Source: Halobacterium wangiae (GTDB lineage Archaea; Halobacteriota; Halobacteria; Halobacteriales; Halobacteriaceae). From it: 64,000 nt of DNA. A model generated the notes under the pieces. It saw nothing but the letters and a program-made list of their open reading frames with translations, was not told the origin of the DNA and ran no database searches. The stretch covers positions 2,418,001 through 2,482,000 of the forward strand of contig NZ_CP089588.1 in NCBI RefSeq assembly GCF_021249345.1, given 5' to 3'. Each line of letters begins with the position of its first letter. Positions within the stretch are counted from its first letter, which is position 1. Below are positions 50,645-59,438 of this stretch, piece by piece. The translations under genes were made by a program, and so were the position numbers.

Positions 50645-51292
50645 CTACAGGCTGCGCCAGTCCGTACCGCCGTCGACGCCCATCAGGCGGCCCTCGAAGT
50701 CGCCGCCGTCGTCCTCCCGGACCGTGACGATGCCGTCGAACAACTGCTTGAGCGTGCTGACGGTCTGCTCGTCGTGTGCGCTGGAGTCGATGACGAAGAC
50801 GCCGAGAGCGTCCGCGCTCTGGACGCGGCCCGTGAACACGTGGAGGAACCGGAACACCGTCTGGAGGTCCGAGTACATCAGCAGCGTCGACAGCGAGTGC
50901 AGCAGGATGCGGTTGCGCGTGAGCCCCCGCTTCTGGTAGAGTGCGCGCAGCAGCTCCGAGAGCTCGATACCGATGCCGGTGAGGTCGACGGGCGAGGAGG
51001 CGTACCGGACGAGTTCGGACTCCGTCGTGCTCCCCATCCCCTGCTGTTTCGTGACGCAGTCGACGATGCCGACCGTCGGGTCGATGTCGCCCGCGAGTTC
51101 GGCGAAGTCCTCGGCGACGCGGTCGGCGTTGTCCTTCGTCGTGACGAAGATCGACCCTTCGCCGTTGCGCGCGCCGGCCTCCAGGATGCGGAAGCCCAGC
51201 GCACGCTTGCCGCTCATCGGGGGCCCCTCGATCAGGACGTTGGTCCCCGCATCGACCTCGACGTCGGAGAAGGCCGCACCGAGTTCGTACAT
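50645..51292 (-). CDS. RecA-superfamily (RAD55/KaiC-like) ATPase homologue
   Basis: A 215-residue KaiC-like domain. Walker A is GPPMSGKRA (residues 23-31). At the usual Walker B place the sequence is RILLHSLSTLL (128-138): the acidic residue expected before Ser is a His. IFVTTKDNADRVAEDF corresponds to the KaiC strand with catalytic acids, again partly lost. Haloarchaea have many such proteins, often used in signalling. It probably binds nucleotide but may not hydrolyse it. Confidence 0.8.
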   Translation of the reverse strand: MYELGAAFSDVEVDAGTNVLIEGPPMSGKRALGFRILEAGARNGEGSIFVTTKDNADRVAEDFAELAGDIDPTVGIVDCVTKQQGMGSTTESELVRYASSPVDLTGIGIELSELLRALYQKRGLTRNRILLHSLSTLLMYSDLQTVFRFLHVFTGRVQSADALGVFVIDSSAHDEQTVSTLKQLFDGIVTVREDDGGDFEGRLMGVDGGTDWRSL

Positions 51293-51411
51293 GTCGCTAC
51301 CCCTCGCCTCCGGACTGCAACAGGGGGTGGCGGACTCCAGAGTGTTGCTCCCCCGCGCTCATCTGCCATGAAGATACGCCGATTCGCTTATATTCCTTTT
51401 GATTGCCTGGG

Positions 51412-52251
51412 TTACGCCGCCGCGACCCGCCCCACGACGAAGGCGACCGCCGCCACGAACGTCCCCGCCTTCAGCAGTTTCTGGCCGCGTTCGGGGTCCG
51501 CGAAGCTCCGGTAGGCGGCTAGCAGCATCACCGCGTCCGCGGGCGCGACGGCGACGAGATACCAGATTCCGAAGGTACCCAGCAGGTACGGGAGCGGGCT
51601 GGCGGCGACGGCGAGGACGAGCAACACCGCGCCGAGGACGAGCGCCCGCCGCTCGCCGATGGCGATGGGGAGCGTGTTCAGTCCTTCCTCGCGGTCTCCT
51701 TCGAGGTCCTCGACGTCCTTGATGACCTCGCGAGTGAACGTCGAGAGCGCGGCGAGCACCGCGAGCACGCCCCCGGCGAGCGGTTCGCCGACGGCGGCGG
51801 CGCCGAACAGGAACGTGCTCCCGACGAGGTAGGCGACGAGCGCGTTCCCCGCACCTGGCAGGCCCTTGAAGTACTCCGTATACGTGACGAGGCCGGCGAG
51901 GTTGACCGCGGCGATGCCGAGAGCGAGCGGCGGCAGCAGCACGGCGAGGGCGATGGCGCCGACGAACAGCACGACGCTGAACGCGAGCGCGCCGCGAGGC
52001 GAGACGGCGCCCCGCGGGATCGCCCGTTCGGGGTCGTTGATGCGGTCGATGTCCCGGTCGTAGTAGTCGTTGATGGCCATCCCGGCGGCCGTCGCGAACC
52101 ACGTCGCCCCGACGGCGGCCGCCGTCGCCGTCGGCTGGTCGAACGCGCCGCCCGCGACGAACGCGCCGATGAACGTGAGCGCACCCGCCGCGACGGTGTT
52201 CGTCGGCCGCGTGAGTTCGAGGAGGCCGCGCGCCGTGGCCGCGACTGTCAT
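51412..52251 (-). CDS. Digeranylgeranylglyceryl phosphate synthase (UbiA prenyltransferase)
   Basis: A 279-residue membrane prenyltransferase with seven to nine helices. The two Asp-rich motifs are NDYYDRDIDRINDPERAIP (61-79) and IKDVEDLEGDREEGLNTLP (about 184-202). It transfers the second geranylgeranyl chain onto GGGP to make the archaeal membrane lipid core. I chose ATG 52251; an in-frame GTG at 52272 would add seven residues. Confidence 0.9.
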   Translation of the reverse strand: MTVAATARGLLELTRPTNTVAAGALTFIGAFVAGGAFDQPTATAAAVGATWFATAAGMAINDYYDRDIDRINDPERAIPRGAVSPRGALAFSVVLFVGAIALAVLLPPLALGIAAVNLAGLVTYTEYFKGLPGAGNALVAYLVGSTFLFGAAAVGEPLAGGVLAVLAALSTFTREVIKDVEDLEGDREEGLNTLPIAIGERRALVLGAVLLVLAVAASPLPYLLGTFGIWYLVAVAPADAVMLLAAYRSFADPERGQKLLKAGTFVAAVAFVVGRVAAA

Positions 52252-52332
52252 GAACTCGCCTTGGTCGACCACCCGGCATAAAGGAGACGATACGCGAGAA
52301 CGAGCGAAACCGACTTCCCGGTCCGCGTCAAC

Positions 52333-52680
52333 GTGCGGACGATACCCTCCGGCCCGCGCAGCGCCGCTCTCGCCGTCCTCGCCGCCGTTGCACTCCTCAC
52401 GAGTGCGGCCCTCGGTGGTGTGGGTATCGCCGGCGCCGCCGACGCCTCCGGGGATTCAACCACCCCCACGAGTCCCGGCGACGAGCCTAGCGCGGCCACC
52501 CACCTCGGTTCGGCCGCGACCCAACAGGACAACGAGTCCGTCTGCTCGTTCGACCACCCGTCGTGGCGCGCGCCACAGCTGCTCGCCGGCGTCCGCATCC
52601 AGGGCGAGCAGGCGTGTCGGCCCGACGACCCGAACGTCGTCGCCGCGGCCGTCGCCGCGCTGCTCGCCACCCGCCGGTGA
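52333..52680 (+). CDS. Small secreted protein, unknown
   Basis: A 115-residue protein from GTG 52333. A signal peptide (ALAVLAAVALLTSAALGGVG) precedes a Ser/Thr/Pro-rich linker and a short domain with two cysteines (VCSFDHPSW, GEQACRPDD) that could form a disulfide. No family recognised. It lies divergent to the UbiA gene and ends 51 bp before tRNA-Arg. Confidence 0.6.
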   Translation: MRTIPSGPRSAALAVLAAVALLTSAALGGVGIAGAADASGDSTTPTSPGDEPSAATHLGSAATQQDNESVCSFDHPSWRAPQLLAGVRIQGEQACRPDDPNVVAAAVAALLATRR

Positions 52681-52698
52681 CGGTGCCGAATCACGAGG

Positions 52699-52705
52699 TT
52701 TAAAA
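52699..52705 (+). promoter_or_regulatory. TATA box of tRNA-Arg
   Basis: TTTAAAA lies 27-33 nt before the tRNA 5' end. Confidence 0.7.
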
Positions 52706-52731
52706 CTGCCCTCCGTGTACGAACGGATGCC

Positions 52732-52806
52732 GGGCGCTTAGCTCAGCTTGGACAGAGTACCTGGCTTCGGACCAGGCTGTCGCGGGTTCAAATCCTGCAG
52801 CGCCCA
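52732..52806 (+). tRNA. tRNA-Arg (TCG)
   Basis: A 75-nt cloverleaf. Acceptor GGGCGCT pairs with AGCGCCC, the discriminator is A, the anticodon arm is CCTGG CTTCGGA CCAGG (anticodon TCG), and the T-arm is GCGGG TTCAAAT CCTGC. No intron and no encoded CCA. It marks the left side of a run of accessory-type genes. Confidence 0.95.
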
Positions 52807-52963
52807 TACTTCTGACGACGAGCGGGGCGAGGAGTCGAATCTGAGCCGAGGGATACAGACCACGAGAACCCGCTCGGCGAGCGTGAACGTGCGAAGCAGT
52901 GGCAGGAATCGGCCTCCACTGGTGGCGGCATGACCCAGCGCAGGCGATTCCGTGGTGGTTATT

Positions 52964-53599
52964 TCACACGAGCAGATTCCGGAGCGTCAGGACGAGGAAG
53001 ATCGCGATCACCGCCTCGGAGATGACCCACGAGTTGTCGTTCATCCAGTCGCGGACTTCCGGGAGCGCGGCCTCGGCTCGCTTCCCGAGCAGGAACACCC
53101 CGAGCGACGGAAGCGCCAGGAGGAAGAGCGTGAGCAGGACGAATCCCGCCGCGTCCGTAACCGGGGCACCGTCGGCCGCGAGGTAGGTTCCGACGCTAAT
53201 CGAGGTGACGATGTTGGTCGGGAAAACCCCCAGGAGGAGGAGCCCGAGTCGGAACGAGAACGGCGGCGCCGCGCTGGTCAACTCACCCATCCACTCCGGG
53301 GGCTCCGACACCGCTCGTTTCCGGTAGGTCGATACCGCAGCGTAGAGGAGAAAGACGAGGACGGCGACGTAGAGGAGCTGTCGTGCACTCGCACCTAGCA
53401 GGCTGCCGCCACCACCACCGAAACTGTTCCCGAGGAGGTACGCGACGCTGACGACGAGGCTGATAGAGATGGCCGCACCGAGGACGTAGGCCGTGGAGTT
53501 CGCCCGCCACCGCTCGCTCGTAGAGAGGAAGATCGAGGAGAGAATCTGTGGGCCTGCGATCATCACGATGGCCAGCGGGAGAACTTCGACGAAGCTCAT
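52964..53599 (-). CDS. GAP-family (sulfolipid-1-addressing-like) membrane protein
   Basis: A 211-residue protein with six helices. The start FVEVLPLAIVMIAGPQIL followed by LGLLLLGVFPTNIVTSISVG near residue 125 matches the GAP/Sap family, which is related to LysE-type exporters. A Gly-rich loop (GGGGGS) sits between helices two and three. The substrate is unknown. It is separate from its neighbours by more than 150 bp on each side. Confidence 0.8.
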   Translation of the reverse strand: MSFVEVLPLAIVMIAGPQILSSIFLSTSERWRANSTAYVLGAAISISLVVSVAYLLGNSFGGGGGSLLGASARQLLYVAVLVFLLYAAVSTYRKRAVSEPPEWMGELTSAAPPFSFRLGLLLLGVFPTNIVTSISVGTYLAADGAPVTDAAGFVLLTLFLLALPSLGVFLLGKRAEAALPEVRDWMNDNSWVISEAVIAIFLVLTLRNLLV

Positions 53600-53951
53600 C
53601 GTTCGTACTCACCGTGGGTCGATCCGTCCAGCCGTTCGAGACCTCCGTCTCGGTAGGCGATGTACGGCATTATTGTGGTGGTCTGCACTAGAGTTGTAGG
53701 TCGCCCAAGGCAATTAATGATGTACCCCCGGAGAACGTGTGCGATTACCAGCGACTCGTAATCAGCAGTCGAGTTCGACCCACTCTCGATAGTTGACTAA
53801 CTGTTCTCGACAGACAACGAGACAACCCGGGAGCACTGTGGTACCCGCTCCTCCTGTTCTGAACGTCCGTCCCTTTCGCAGCGCAGTTGGAACTCACGCC
53901 GAATCTGCACGCTGTGTCTCGCACGAGGAGCACACGGAGGCGTATTTGTTG
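53600..53951. other. Intergenic stretch without a supported gene
   Basis: These 352 bp separate two minus-strand genes. I see no coding bias on either strand. The only motif is an AT-rich CATTAATTGCC (about 53707-53717, minus strand), far upstream of the GAP gene and possibly its promoter with a long leader. Confidence 0.5.
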
Positions 53952-54863
53952 TCAAAACACCCGTGGAATCGACTCTCGAACGTGTGCTCTGAGGAGCGAC
54001 GTCGCCAGCGACCCCGTGATGTGCCCCTTCTCGATCACGGTCAGCGGGTGCCCGCCGTAACAGTCTCGTTCCACGTCGAACTCGATGATCCGGTCGTACC
54101 GTGCGAGCAGCGGCGAACAGTCGTCCGTTCCGCTCTCGGTGAAGGCCCGTTCAAAGTCCAGCGTCTCCCGGAGTCGGTCCGGGTTGGCTCGGGCCTGCGG
54201 TCCGGTCATCTTCCGGTATACCGACGTAGCGAACATCTCCCCGAAGGACGCACCCGAAAATATCGGGGCGTACCTGGTCGCTGTTCCGGCGAACGCGCGA
54301 TGGAGGTTCGTGACCCACCCGCCGAGACTGATTCCGGAGACGACCACGCCGGGACTGCCACGCTCACGTAGTGTCTCGGTGAGCGCGTCGACCAGGGCCG
54401 TCGACGATGCACACATCCCGACGAAATCTGCGAGGTCCCGCATCGAGCGAGCGTACTCCGCGCTGGAGCGGTCGTGGAACGGTGCGCGAACGACGATCAA
54501 ATTCACAGGGACGTCCCACGCTTCCGTCGCGAACAATCGTCGGAACGTGTTCGAACTGAACTGGCCGAAGTCGAACGGGTTCTCCCCGCTCCCGTGGTGG
54601 AAGAGCAGCGTCGGGACGTCGTCGCCGTACCAGCGCCACGTGAGATAGCCGCACTCGAATCGGCCAGCGGGCGTCTCGACGGTGACGACCTGGGTCCCGT
54701 CCGTTTCCAGGGTACCGAGCGTTACCTGTGCCTCGGATACGGCGTCTCCGATGCGGGGGCTGTCGATGCTCCCCGAGAAGAACTTGTCCCCACGGAGAGC
54801 GACCGAACTCGCCCACACGGTGGCAGTATCGAGGAACTCGTGGTAGTTCATCTGTGAGCGCAC
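53952..54863 (-). CDS. Alpha/beta hydrolase-fold protein
   Basis: A 303-residue soluble protein. FHHGSGENPFDFGQF supplies the oxyanion hole and VVVSGISLGGWV the nucleophile Ser179 (GISLG). A late VIEKGHITGSL offers the His. The cap region is long. I cannot name the substrate. The in-frame ATG at 54851 (MNYHEF) is an alternative start. Confidence 0.78.
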   Translation of the reverse strand: MRSQMNYHEFLDTATVWASSVALRGDKFFSGSIDSPRIGDAVSEAQVTLGTLETDGTQVVTVETPAGRFECGYLTWRWYGDDVPTLLFHHGSGENPFDFGQFSSNTFRRLFATEAWDVPVNLIVVRAPFHDRSSAEYARSMRDLADFVGMCASSTALVDALTETLRERGSPGVVVSGISLGGWVTNLHRAFAGTATRYAPIFSGASFGEMFATSVYRKMTGPQARANPDRLRETLDFERAFTESGTDDCSPLLARYDRIIEFDVERDCYGGHPLTVIEKGHITGSLATSLLRAHVRESIPRVF

Positions 54864-54909
54864 CGAGTGGAGCGTCCAGCCAGACGGTGGGTGGGGAGCA
54901 TATCGGTCT

Positions 54910-55353
54910 TCACGATGCCTGCCTGCTCGCGTCGAAACGGCGCACGAGCACGCCGACCCACCAGAGCTTCAGCCCGCTCGCCAGGACAGTGGCGAGGGCA
55001 GTCTGGCCGGGTCGCCGTCGCCAGGCGGCGACGAGCGCCCAGACGAACGCGAGCGCGCTTCCCGTGTTGCAGACGTTCGGGTAGGTGACCCCCACGGTGC
55101 CGTTGTCCTCCTCACGTACCCACCACCGTTCGGCGAGAACGGCCCGGGTCATCAAGGCGTCGTCAGTCTCCGGCGGCGGGAAGAGGAACGGATTGACAGC
55201 TGCCCAGAGGAGGGCCGCGAGGAGGAGCCGCCAGTCACGCCGGTAGACGGCGTAGACGAGGACGGCCCCCGTCGGGAGCCGGGTCCACCCACTCCTCGGG
55301 TTCGCATGCCGGGACCAGAGGACCTCCTCGACGTCGTCGGGCGTGTGTCGCAT
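54910..55353 (-). CDS. Membrane protein (probably DUF6653)
   Basis: A 147-residue protein with three to four helices. It opens with HTPDDVEEVLWSRHANPRSGW and has a central PFLFPPPETDDALMTRAVLAE motif, both of which I associate with DUF6653. The end (LKLWWVGVLVRRFD) is tryptophan-rich. Function unknown. Its neighbour at 55501 diverges from it. Confidence 0.75.
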   Translation of the reverse strand: MRHTPDDVEEVLWSRHANPRSGWTRLPTGAVLVYAVYRRDWRLLLAALLWAAVNPFLFPPPETDDALMTRAVLAERWWVREEDNGTVGVTYPNVCNTGSALAFVWALVAAWRRRPGQTALATVLASGLKLWWVGVLVRRFDASRQAS

Positions 55354-55500
55354 GTTCTCACGTAGGGGCTCGAGTCATCTATACCTTGAGAGCGCGTCTC
55401 CTGGCCGACTCGACGCGAGGTCCCCCGCCGACGTCGAGGCAGGCTCCGTCGGTGTCGACTGGAACTCCTCACTAAGTAGCTGCCAGACCTCTGTTGGACC

Positions 55501-56283
55501 ATGGGAGACGACCAAGCGGAGCTCTCCGAACGAAGCAGCGCCGAGCCGTCTGACCCAGCTCCGAGTCGAACGGTGGCTGTCCTGCGCCGCATTCGTCCGG
55601 TCGTGGGCGCCGTTCTCCTGGGCGTGGTGTACTGGGTGGTCGTTCGGCCGCGGATGTTGAACTGGGGTGCGACTCCCGGGGACGTGAGGAGGACGCTCCC
55701 CGGCGACGAATTACTCGCAGAGCCCGACGGCGAGTCGACGATGGGCGTCCGCATCGACGCACCGCCGGAGGCGATCTGGCCGTGGCTCCGGCAACTCGGG
55801 CAGGAACAGGGTGGATTCTACAGCTACCAGTGGGCCGAGAATCTGGTCGGGCTCGACATCCACAACGCCGAGGAGATCGTCCCCGAGTACCAGGAACTCT
55901 CGGTGGGAGATACGGTACGGCTCGCGCGTGCCGACCGGTTCCCCGAGACTAAACTCGAGGTCGCCTCGTTCACCCCCGAGCGGTCGCTCGTCCTCCAGAG
56001 CCCGGAGCAACCACCCTGGTGGGTGTGGGCGTTCGTGCTCGAACCCGTAGACGAGACCACCACGCGGCTCCTCGTGCGTTCCCGAATCAGTTTACTCCAG
56101 AACCCCCTGGTCGAACTCGCCAGCAAGACGGTGCTCGACCCGATCACGTTCGTGATGACTCGTGGGATGCTCCTCGGAATCAAGTCGCGCGTAGAGGCGC
56201 GTGCCGACGCTGATAGCCCGGTAGAACCACGGGCCGACGACCGTGAGGGTGAGCGACCCGGGTCGGGAACCGAGGACGAGTAG
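55501..56283 (+). CDS. SRPBCC family protein with N-terminal membrane helix
   Basis: A 260-residue protein. One helix (VVGAVLLGVVYWVVVRPRML, about residues 35-54) anchors an SRPBCC domain: GVRIDAPPEAIWPWLRQLGQ, FYSYQWAENLVGLDIHNAEE and a C-terminal helix. The pattern is that of the halo/actinobacterial SRPBCC-with-LGQ proteins of unknown function. The C-terminus is hydrophilic and disordered. Confidence 0.8.
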   Translation: MGDDQAELSERSSAEPSDPAPSRTVAVLRRIRPVVGAVLLGVVYWVVVRPRMLNWGATPGDVRRTLPGDELLAEPDGESTMGVRIDAPPEAIWPWLRQLGQEQGGFYSYQWAENLVGLDIHNAEEIVPEYQELSVGDTVRLARADRFPETKLEVASFTPERSLVLQSPEQPPWWVWAFVLEPVDETTTRLLVRSRISLLQNPLVELASKTVLDPITFVMTRGMLLGIKSRVEARADADSPVEPRADDREGERPGSGTEDE

Positions 56284-56460
56284 GGGTGTAGCCGCCGGGT
56301 TCCCCGGGGCTCGTGCGCTCGCCCACCCGTGATACGTGTCGAGCCGTGGACGCGCCAACGGAGACGAACGGCCGGGCTGGACGGGGGCGAACTCACCGCG
56401 AGACCGTGTGTACAGTTAACGTGGCTGCACGCGTACTCAGCAGAGTGGAGAGCAGGCATC

Positions 56461-57810
56461 ATGACCCTAGCAACGGTTTCGCGGTACGACGGTAATCAGG
56501 TGGGAGACAGGCGTGGGAACGCAGTCGTGTGTGGAGCGAGTATGGCCGGTCTGCTCGCGGCTCGCGTGTTAGCGGACCGATTCGCCGACGTGACGATCAT
56601 CGAACGAGATCAACTGCCGACCGAGCCAGCTGTGCGTCGAGGGGTGCCCCAGGGCGCGCATCCCCACGCGCTGCTCGAAGCCGGACGGGCGACGCTGGAG
56701 GATCTGTTCCCGGGGTACGGAGAGGAACTCGTCTCAGCTGGCGGAGTCGTCGTCGATTTCGCCAGCGACGTGCAGTTCTACGTCGAGGGGGACTTCCTCG
56801 CCCACGGGCCAACTCCGATGGAGACGTACTCCGCAACTCGACCGCTGATCGAGCAGACCGTCCGACAGTACGTATCCGCTCTCGATGGCGTCCACATCCG
56901 CTCGGGCTGCCAGGTCACCGACTACCTCCTCGACGACACAGAGACGGTCGTGGAAGGAGTGGCCGTCCGAGAGGGTGCCGACCAGACGGAGATCGCCGCC
57001 GACCTGGTCGTGGACGCCACCGGGCGAACGAGTCGAACGCCGACGTGGCTCGAAACCCATGGCTACACGCCGCCGGACGTCGACGAGGTGCGCATCGACG
57101 TGGCCTACAGCACCACCTACATCGAGCGACCTGCCGACGACCTGCGCACGTTCCTCGTCCCACCGTCCCCACCGCACACCCGTGGTGGGATGGCTGCGCC
57201 CGTCGAAGGAGACCGCTGGGTAGTGAGCGTACACGGCGTCCACGGTGACCATCCCCCGACAGAGTACACGGGATTCCGGGAGTTCGCGGCGAGCCTGCTG
57301 ACCCCCGAGGTGGAACAGCTCCTCGACGACCACCGTCAGGTCTCTGCCGACGTCGAGCAGTACCCGTTCCCGGCCAATAGACGGTACCGCTACGCGGACC
57401 TCGATAGATTCCCCGACGGACTGGTGGTCGTCGGCGACGCCATCGCGAGCTTCAACCCGATCTACGGCCAGGGGATGTCTGTGGCGGCTCTGGAAGCACT
57501 CGTGCTCCACCAGACCCTGGCTGCGGGCGGCCGTGAGAACCTCGCGCTTCGCTTCTTCGACCGTGCCGAAGCGGTGATCGACGCGGCGTGGACGTTGGCG
57601 GCGGGTAACGACTTCGCGTTCCCGCAGACGACCGGTCCCAGACCCCGGGGCACTGCCCTCACTGGCTGGTATCTCTCCCGGTTGGCTCGCAGAGCTCACA
57701 CCGACAGCACACTGTCCAGCGAGTTCTTCCGGGTGCTGACGATGGAACGCCCACCAACCACACTGCTGCGTCCGGGGAACGTGTGGCGCGTGTTCAAACC
57801 GACCGGCTGA
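56461..57810 (+). CDS. FAD-dependent monooxygenase-like oxidoreductase
   Basis: A 449-residue flavoprotein of the PHBH/geranylgeranyl reductase-like group. The FAD Rossmann segment is AVVCGASMAGLLAARVLAD (residues about 20-38), and the second FAD motif is LVVVGDAIASFNPIYGQGMS near 320. ADLVVDATGRTSRTPTWL is the DG/ATG-motif region. It lacks the CxxxxC of mercuric reductase, so it is not MerA. The substrate is unknown. ATG 56461 is the start with good coding bias; 44 further in-frame residues upstream look random. Confidence 0.82.
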   Translation: MTLATVSRYDGNQVGDRRGNAVVCGASMAGLLAARVLADRFADVTIIERDQLPTEPAVRRGVPQGAHPHALLEAGRATLEDLFPGYGEELVSAGGVVVDFASDVQFYVEGDFLAHGPTPMETYSATRPLIEQTVRQYVSALDGVHIRSGCQVTDYLLDDTETVVEGVAVREGADQTEIAADLVVDATGRTSRTPTWLETHGYTPPDVDEVRIDVAYSTTYIERPADDLRTFLVPPSPPHTRGGMAAPVEGDRWVVSVHGVHGDHPPTEYTGFREFAASLLTPEVEQLLDDHRQVSADVEQYPFPANRRYRYADLDRFPDGLVVVGDAIASFNPIYGQGMSVAALEALVLHQTLAAGGRENLALRFFDRAEAVIDAAWTLAAGNDFAFPQTTGPRPRGTALTGWYLSRLARRAHTDSTLSSEFFRVLTMERPPTTLLRPGNVWRVFKPTG

Positions 57811-57891
57811 ACGCTGTCGCTGTCGGTCAGTGAACGGTTAGTGCCTGTTCGTCGGCGAAGCACCAACTTCGAGCAGCCGAAGCTGCTGCTT

Positions 57892-57920
57892 TACTTCGGA
57901 CTTGGAAGTATAATTACTTC
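57892..57920 (+). promoter_or_regulatory. Triple operator half-sites over the TATA box of the lyase-like gene
   Basis: TACTTC (57892-57897), GAAGTA (57905-57910) and TACTTC (57915-57920) alternate in orientation, with 7-nt and 4-nt gaps. The TATA-like TATAAT spans the second gap. The first site continues as TACTTCGGACT, which recurs at 59387-59397. Confidence 0.6.
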
Positions 57921-57940
57921 GGGAATAGATGTGTGGGTGC

Positions 57941-58597
57941 ATGTCGGACCAAGACTGCAACTGTGGCGACCCGACGGTCGATCACGTACCTGAACAGCCC
58001 CGAGAATCGGTCAACTGGATCGAGGAGCGGCCAGTGAGGACCGCAGAACTCCCGGACGCCGTGGCAGACAACGTGAGTCGGTTCTTCGGCAGACCAGTCG
58101 AAGCGTTCGACGACGTGGTTGCGGCGATCCGTACTGTGGTCGAGGGCGACGGGATCGCTATCGACGAACTCTGCCACGTCGAGGCGGAGACCCCTCACCA
58201 AGCGAAGACGGACGCCGAGACCTACTACTTCCGGTGTTTCTACGACGGCATCGCACTGGCCCACCTCGTGGACGAACCCGTCGAGATCCGGACCGAAACC
58301 CCCACGAACGAACCTATCGAGATACGGGCGTCACCCGAGAGTGAGGTCGACGTGACGCCGTCAGGTGCGGTCATGTCGTTCGGCGTGGCGACTGAGAGCG
58401 ACGTTCCTGTCGACGAACCACCCACTGCCCAGGACGTCTACGGTGCCGTCTGTCCGTACGTGAAGGCGTTCTACACCCGCGAGGACTACGGGAACTGGGC
58501 GAAGGACGTGGCTGCCACCACGGTTGGAATCCCCCTCGACTCCGGCGTTCCCATCGCCGCTGCGCTGACGGCGACTCCGTCGGAGGTTGCAGAATGA
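57941..58597 (+). CDS. Alkylmercury lyase (MerB)-like protein
   Basis: A 218-residue protein. The MerB catalytic residues align: Cys99 and Asp102 (YFRCFYDGIAL, equal to Cys96/Asp99) and Cys171 (AVCPYVKAF, equal to Cys159); NWAKDVAATTVGIPL matches the MerB end. An N-terminal CNC (Cys6, Cys8) is extra. MerB splits carbon-mercury bonds, but no merA is in the window, so another organometal or thiol-linked substrate is possible. ATG 57941. Overlaps doxX by 4 bp. Confidence 0.8.
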   Translation: MSDQDCNCGDPTVDHVPEQPRESVNWIEERPVRTAELPDAVADNVSRFFGRPVEAFDDVVAAIRTVVEGDGIAIDELCHVEAETPHQAKTDAETYYFRCFYDGIALAHLVDEPVEIRTETPTNEPIEIRASPESEVDVTPSGAVMSFGVATESDVPVDEPPTAQDVYGAVCPYVKAFYTREDYGNWAKDVAATTVGIPLDSGVPIAAALTATPSEVAE

Positions 58598-58965
58598 ACC
58601 TCTCCACCGTCGCTATCCTCGGCTCGCAAGCCGTACTCGGACTCGTCGGCGTGGGCGTCGGAGGAGCGAAGGTCACCCACCGAGAGGACCAGGTGGAAGC
58701 CTTCCAGCGATTCGGCTATCCACAGTGGGCCCGAATCGGTACTGGCGTCGTCGAGATCGGGGCCGGAGCGGGTTTGCTCGCAGGCCTCCTGTGGTCGCCC
58801 GGACTCACACTGGTCGGTGGCGTGCTCCTGAGTACTGTTTTGGCTGGTGCGGTAGTCACCCACCTTCGCACTGGTGACTCGCCGTCGAAAACTGCCGTTC
58901 CAGCGACGCTACTCGTCCTCACTGCAGGTCTGCTCGCAGTCCGCTTCCTCTCGATTCCGGGGTAG
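58594..58965 (+). CDS. DoxX family membrane protein
   Basis: A 123-residue four-helix protein. AVLGLVGVGVGGAKVTHREDQVEAF with FGYPQWARIGTGVVEIGAGAGLL is the DoxX-like pattern. Family members interact with thiol and quinone redox systems. It is translationally coupled (ATGA) to the lyase-like gene, so the two proteins probably work together. Convergent with the HxlR gene 10 bp later. Confidence 0.85.
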   Translation: MNLSTVAILGSQAVLGLVGVGVGGAKVTHREDQVEAFQRFGYPQWARIGTGVVEIGAGAGLLAGLLWSPGLTLVGGVLLSTVLAGAVVTHLRTGDSPSKTAVPATLLVLTAGLLAVRFLSIPG

Positions 58966-58975
58966 CGTCAGAACG

Positions 58976-59359
58976 CTACGTTTGGCCAACCGACAGCTCC
59001 TCCTCGTCGATCGCTTCGGCCCACTCGAGGAGCGGTTCGAGATGCTCGCCCAGCTCTTCACCGATCTCCGTGAGGTCGTATTCGACCCGTGGTGGAATCT
59101 CGGCGTACTGCTCCCGGGAGAGGATCCCAGCCTCGACGAGTTCCTCGAGCCGCGTCGAGAGCGTCGAACTACTCACGCCATCGAACGTCTCCTCGATGTC
59201 GCCGTACCGTGCTGGACCGATTGCGCCCACCACGCAGATGAGCTGCATCGCGTACCGACGGCTGAGAAGATCCATCACCCCGCCCAGGGGACAGAGACAC
59301 TCCTGGTCGACAACTGCTGGGTCGGGCGTATCAGTCTCCGTGTCAGTGGTATCTGCCAT
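58976..59359 (-). CDS. HxlR-type winged-helix regulator with Cys pair
   Basis: A 127-residue regulator. CLCPLGGVMDLLSRRYAMQL opens the domain with Cys21 and Cys23 (a third Cys at 42). ARYGDIEETFDGVSSSTLSTR forms the recognition helix, and IPPRVEYDLTEIGEEL is the HxlR wing. The cysteines at the domain entrance suit a redox or thiophilic-metal switch, as in HxlR relatives such as HypR and YodB. It diverges from the CC-motif gene; a copy of the TACTTCGGACT motif lies before its start. Confidence 0.88.
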   Translation of the reverse strand: MADTTDTETDTPDPAVVDQECLCPLGGVMDLLSRRYAMQLICVVGAIGPARYGDIEETFDGVSSSTLSTRLEELVEAGILSREQYAEIPPRVEYDLTEIGEELGEHLEPLLEWAEAIDEEELSVGQT

Positions 59360-59386
59360 AGCTTTCGGTCACCACACCTGGTTCTC

Positions 59387-59428
59387 TACTTCGGACTCCA
59401 CAGCATAAATAGTTCGGCATTCAAAGTA
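59387..59428. promoter_or_regulatory. HxlR operator-like sites in the divergent promoter
   Basis: TACTTCGGACT (59387-59397) repeats the site at 57892-57902. A second, weaker site TAGTTC-GGCATTC-AAAGTA (59410-59428) keeps the 7-nt spacing. The TATA ATAAATAG (59405-59412) between them serves the + gene at 59439. Confidence 0.55.
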
Positions 59429-59438
59429 ATACTACGCT

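Noticed and set aside
56461-57810. Mercuric reductase (MerA) partner for the MerB-like gene
   Set aside because: The flavoprotein has the PHBH/monooxygenase layout and no CxxxxC redox pair or C-terminal Cys pair.
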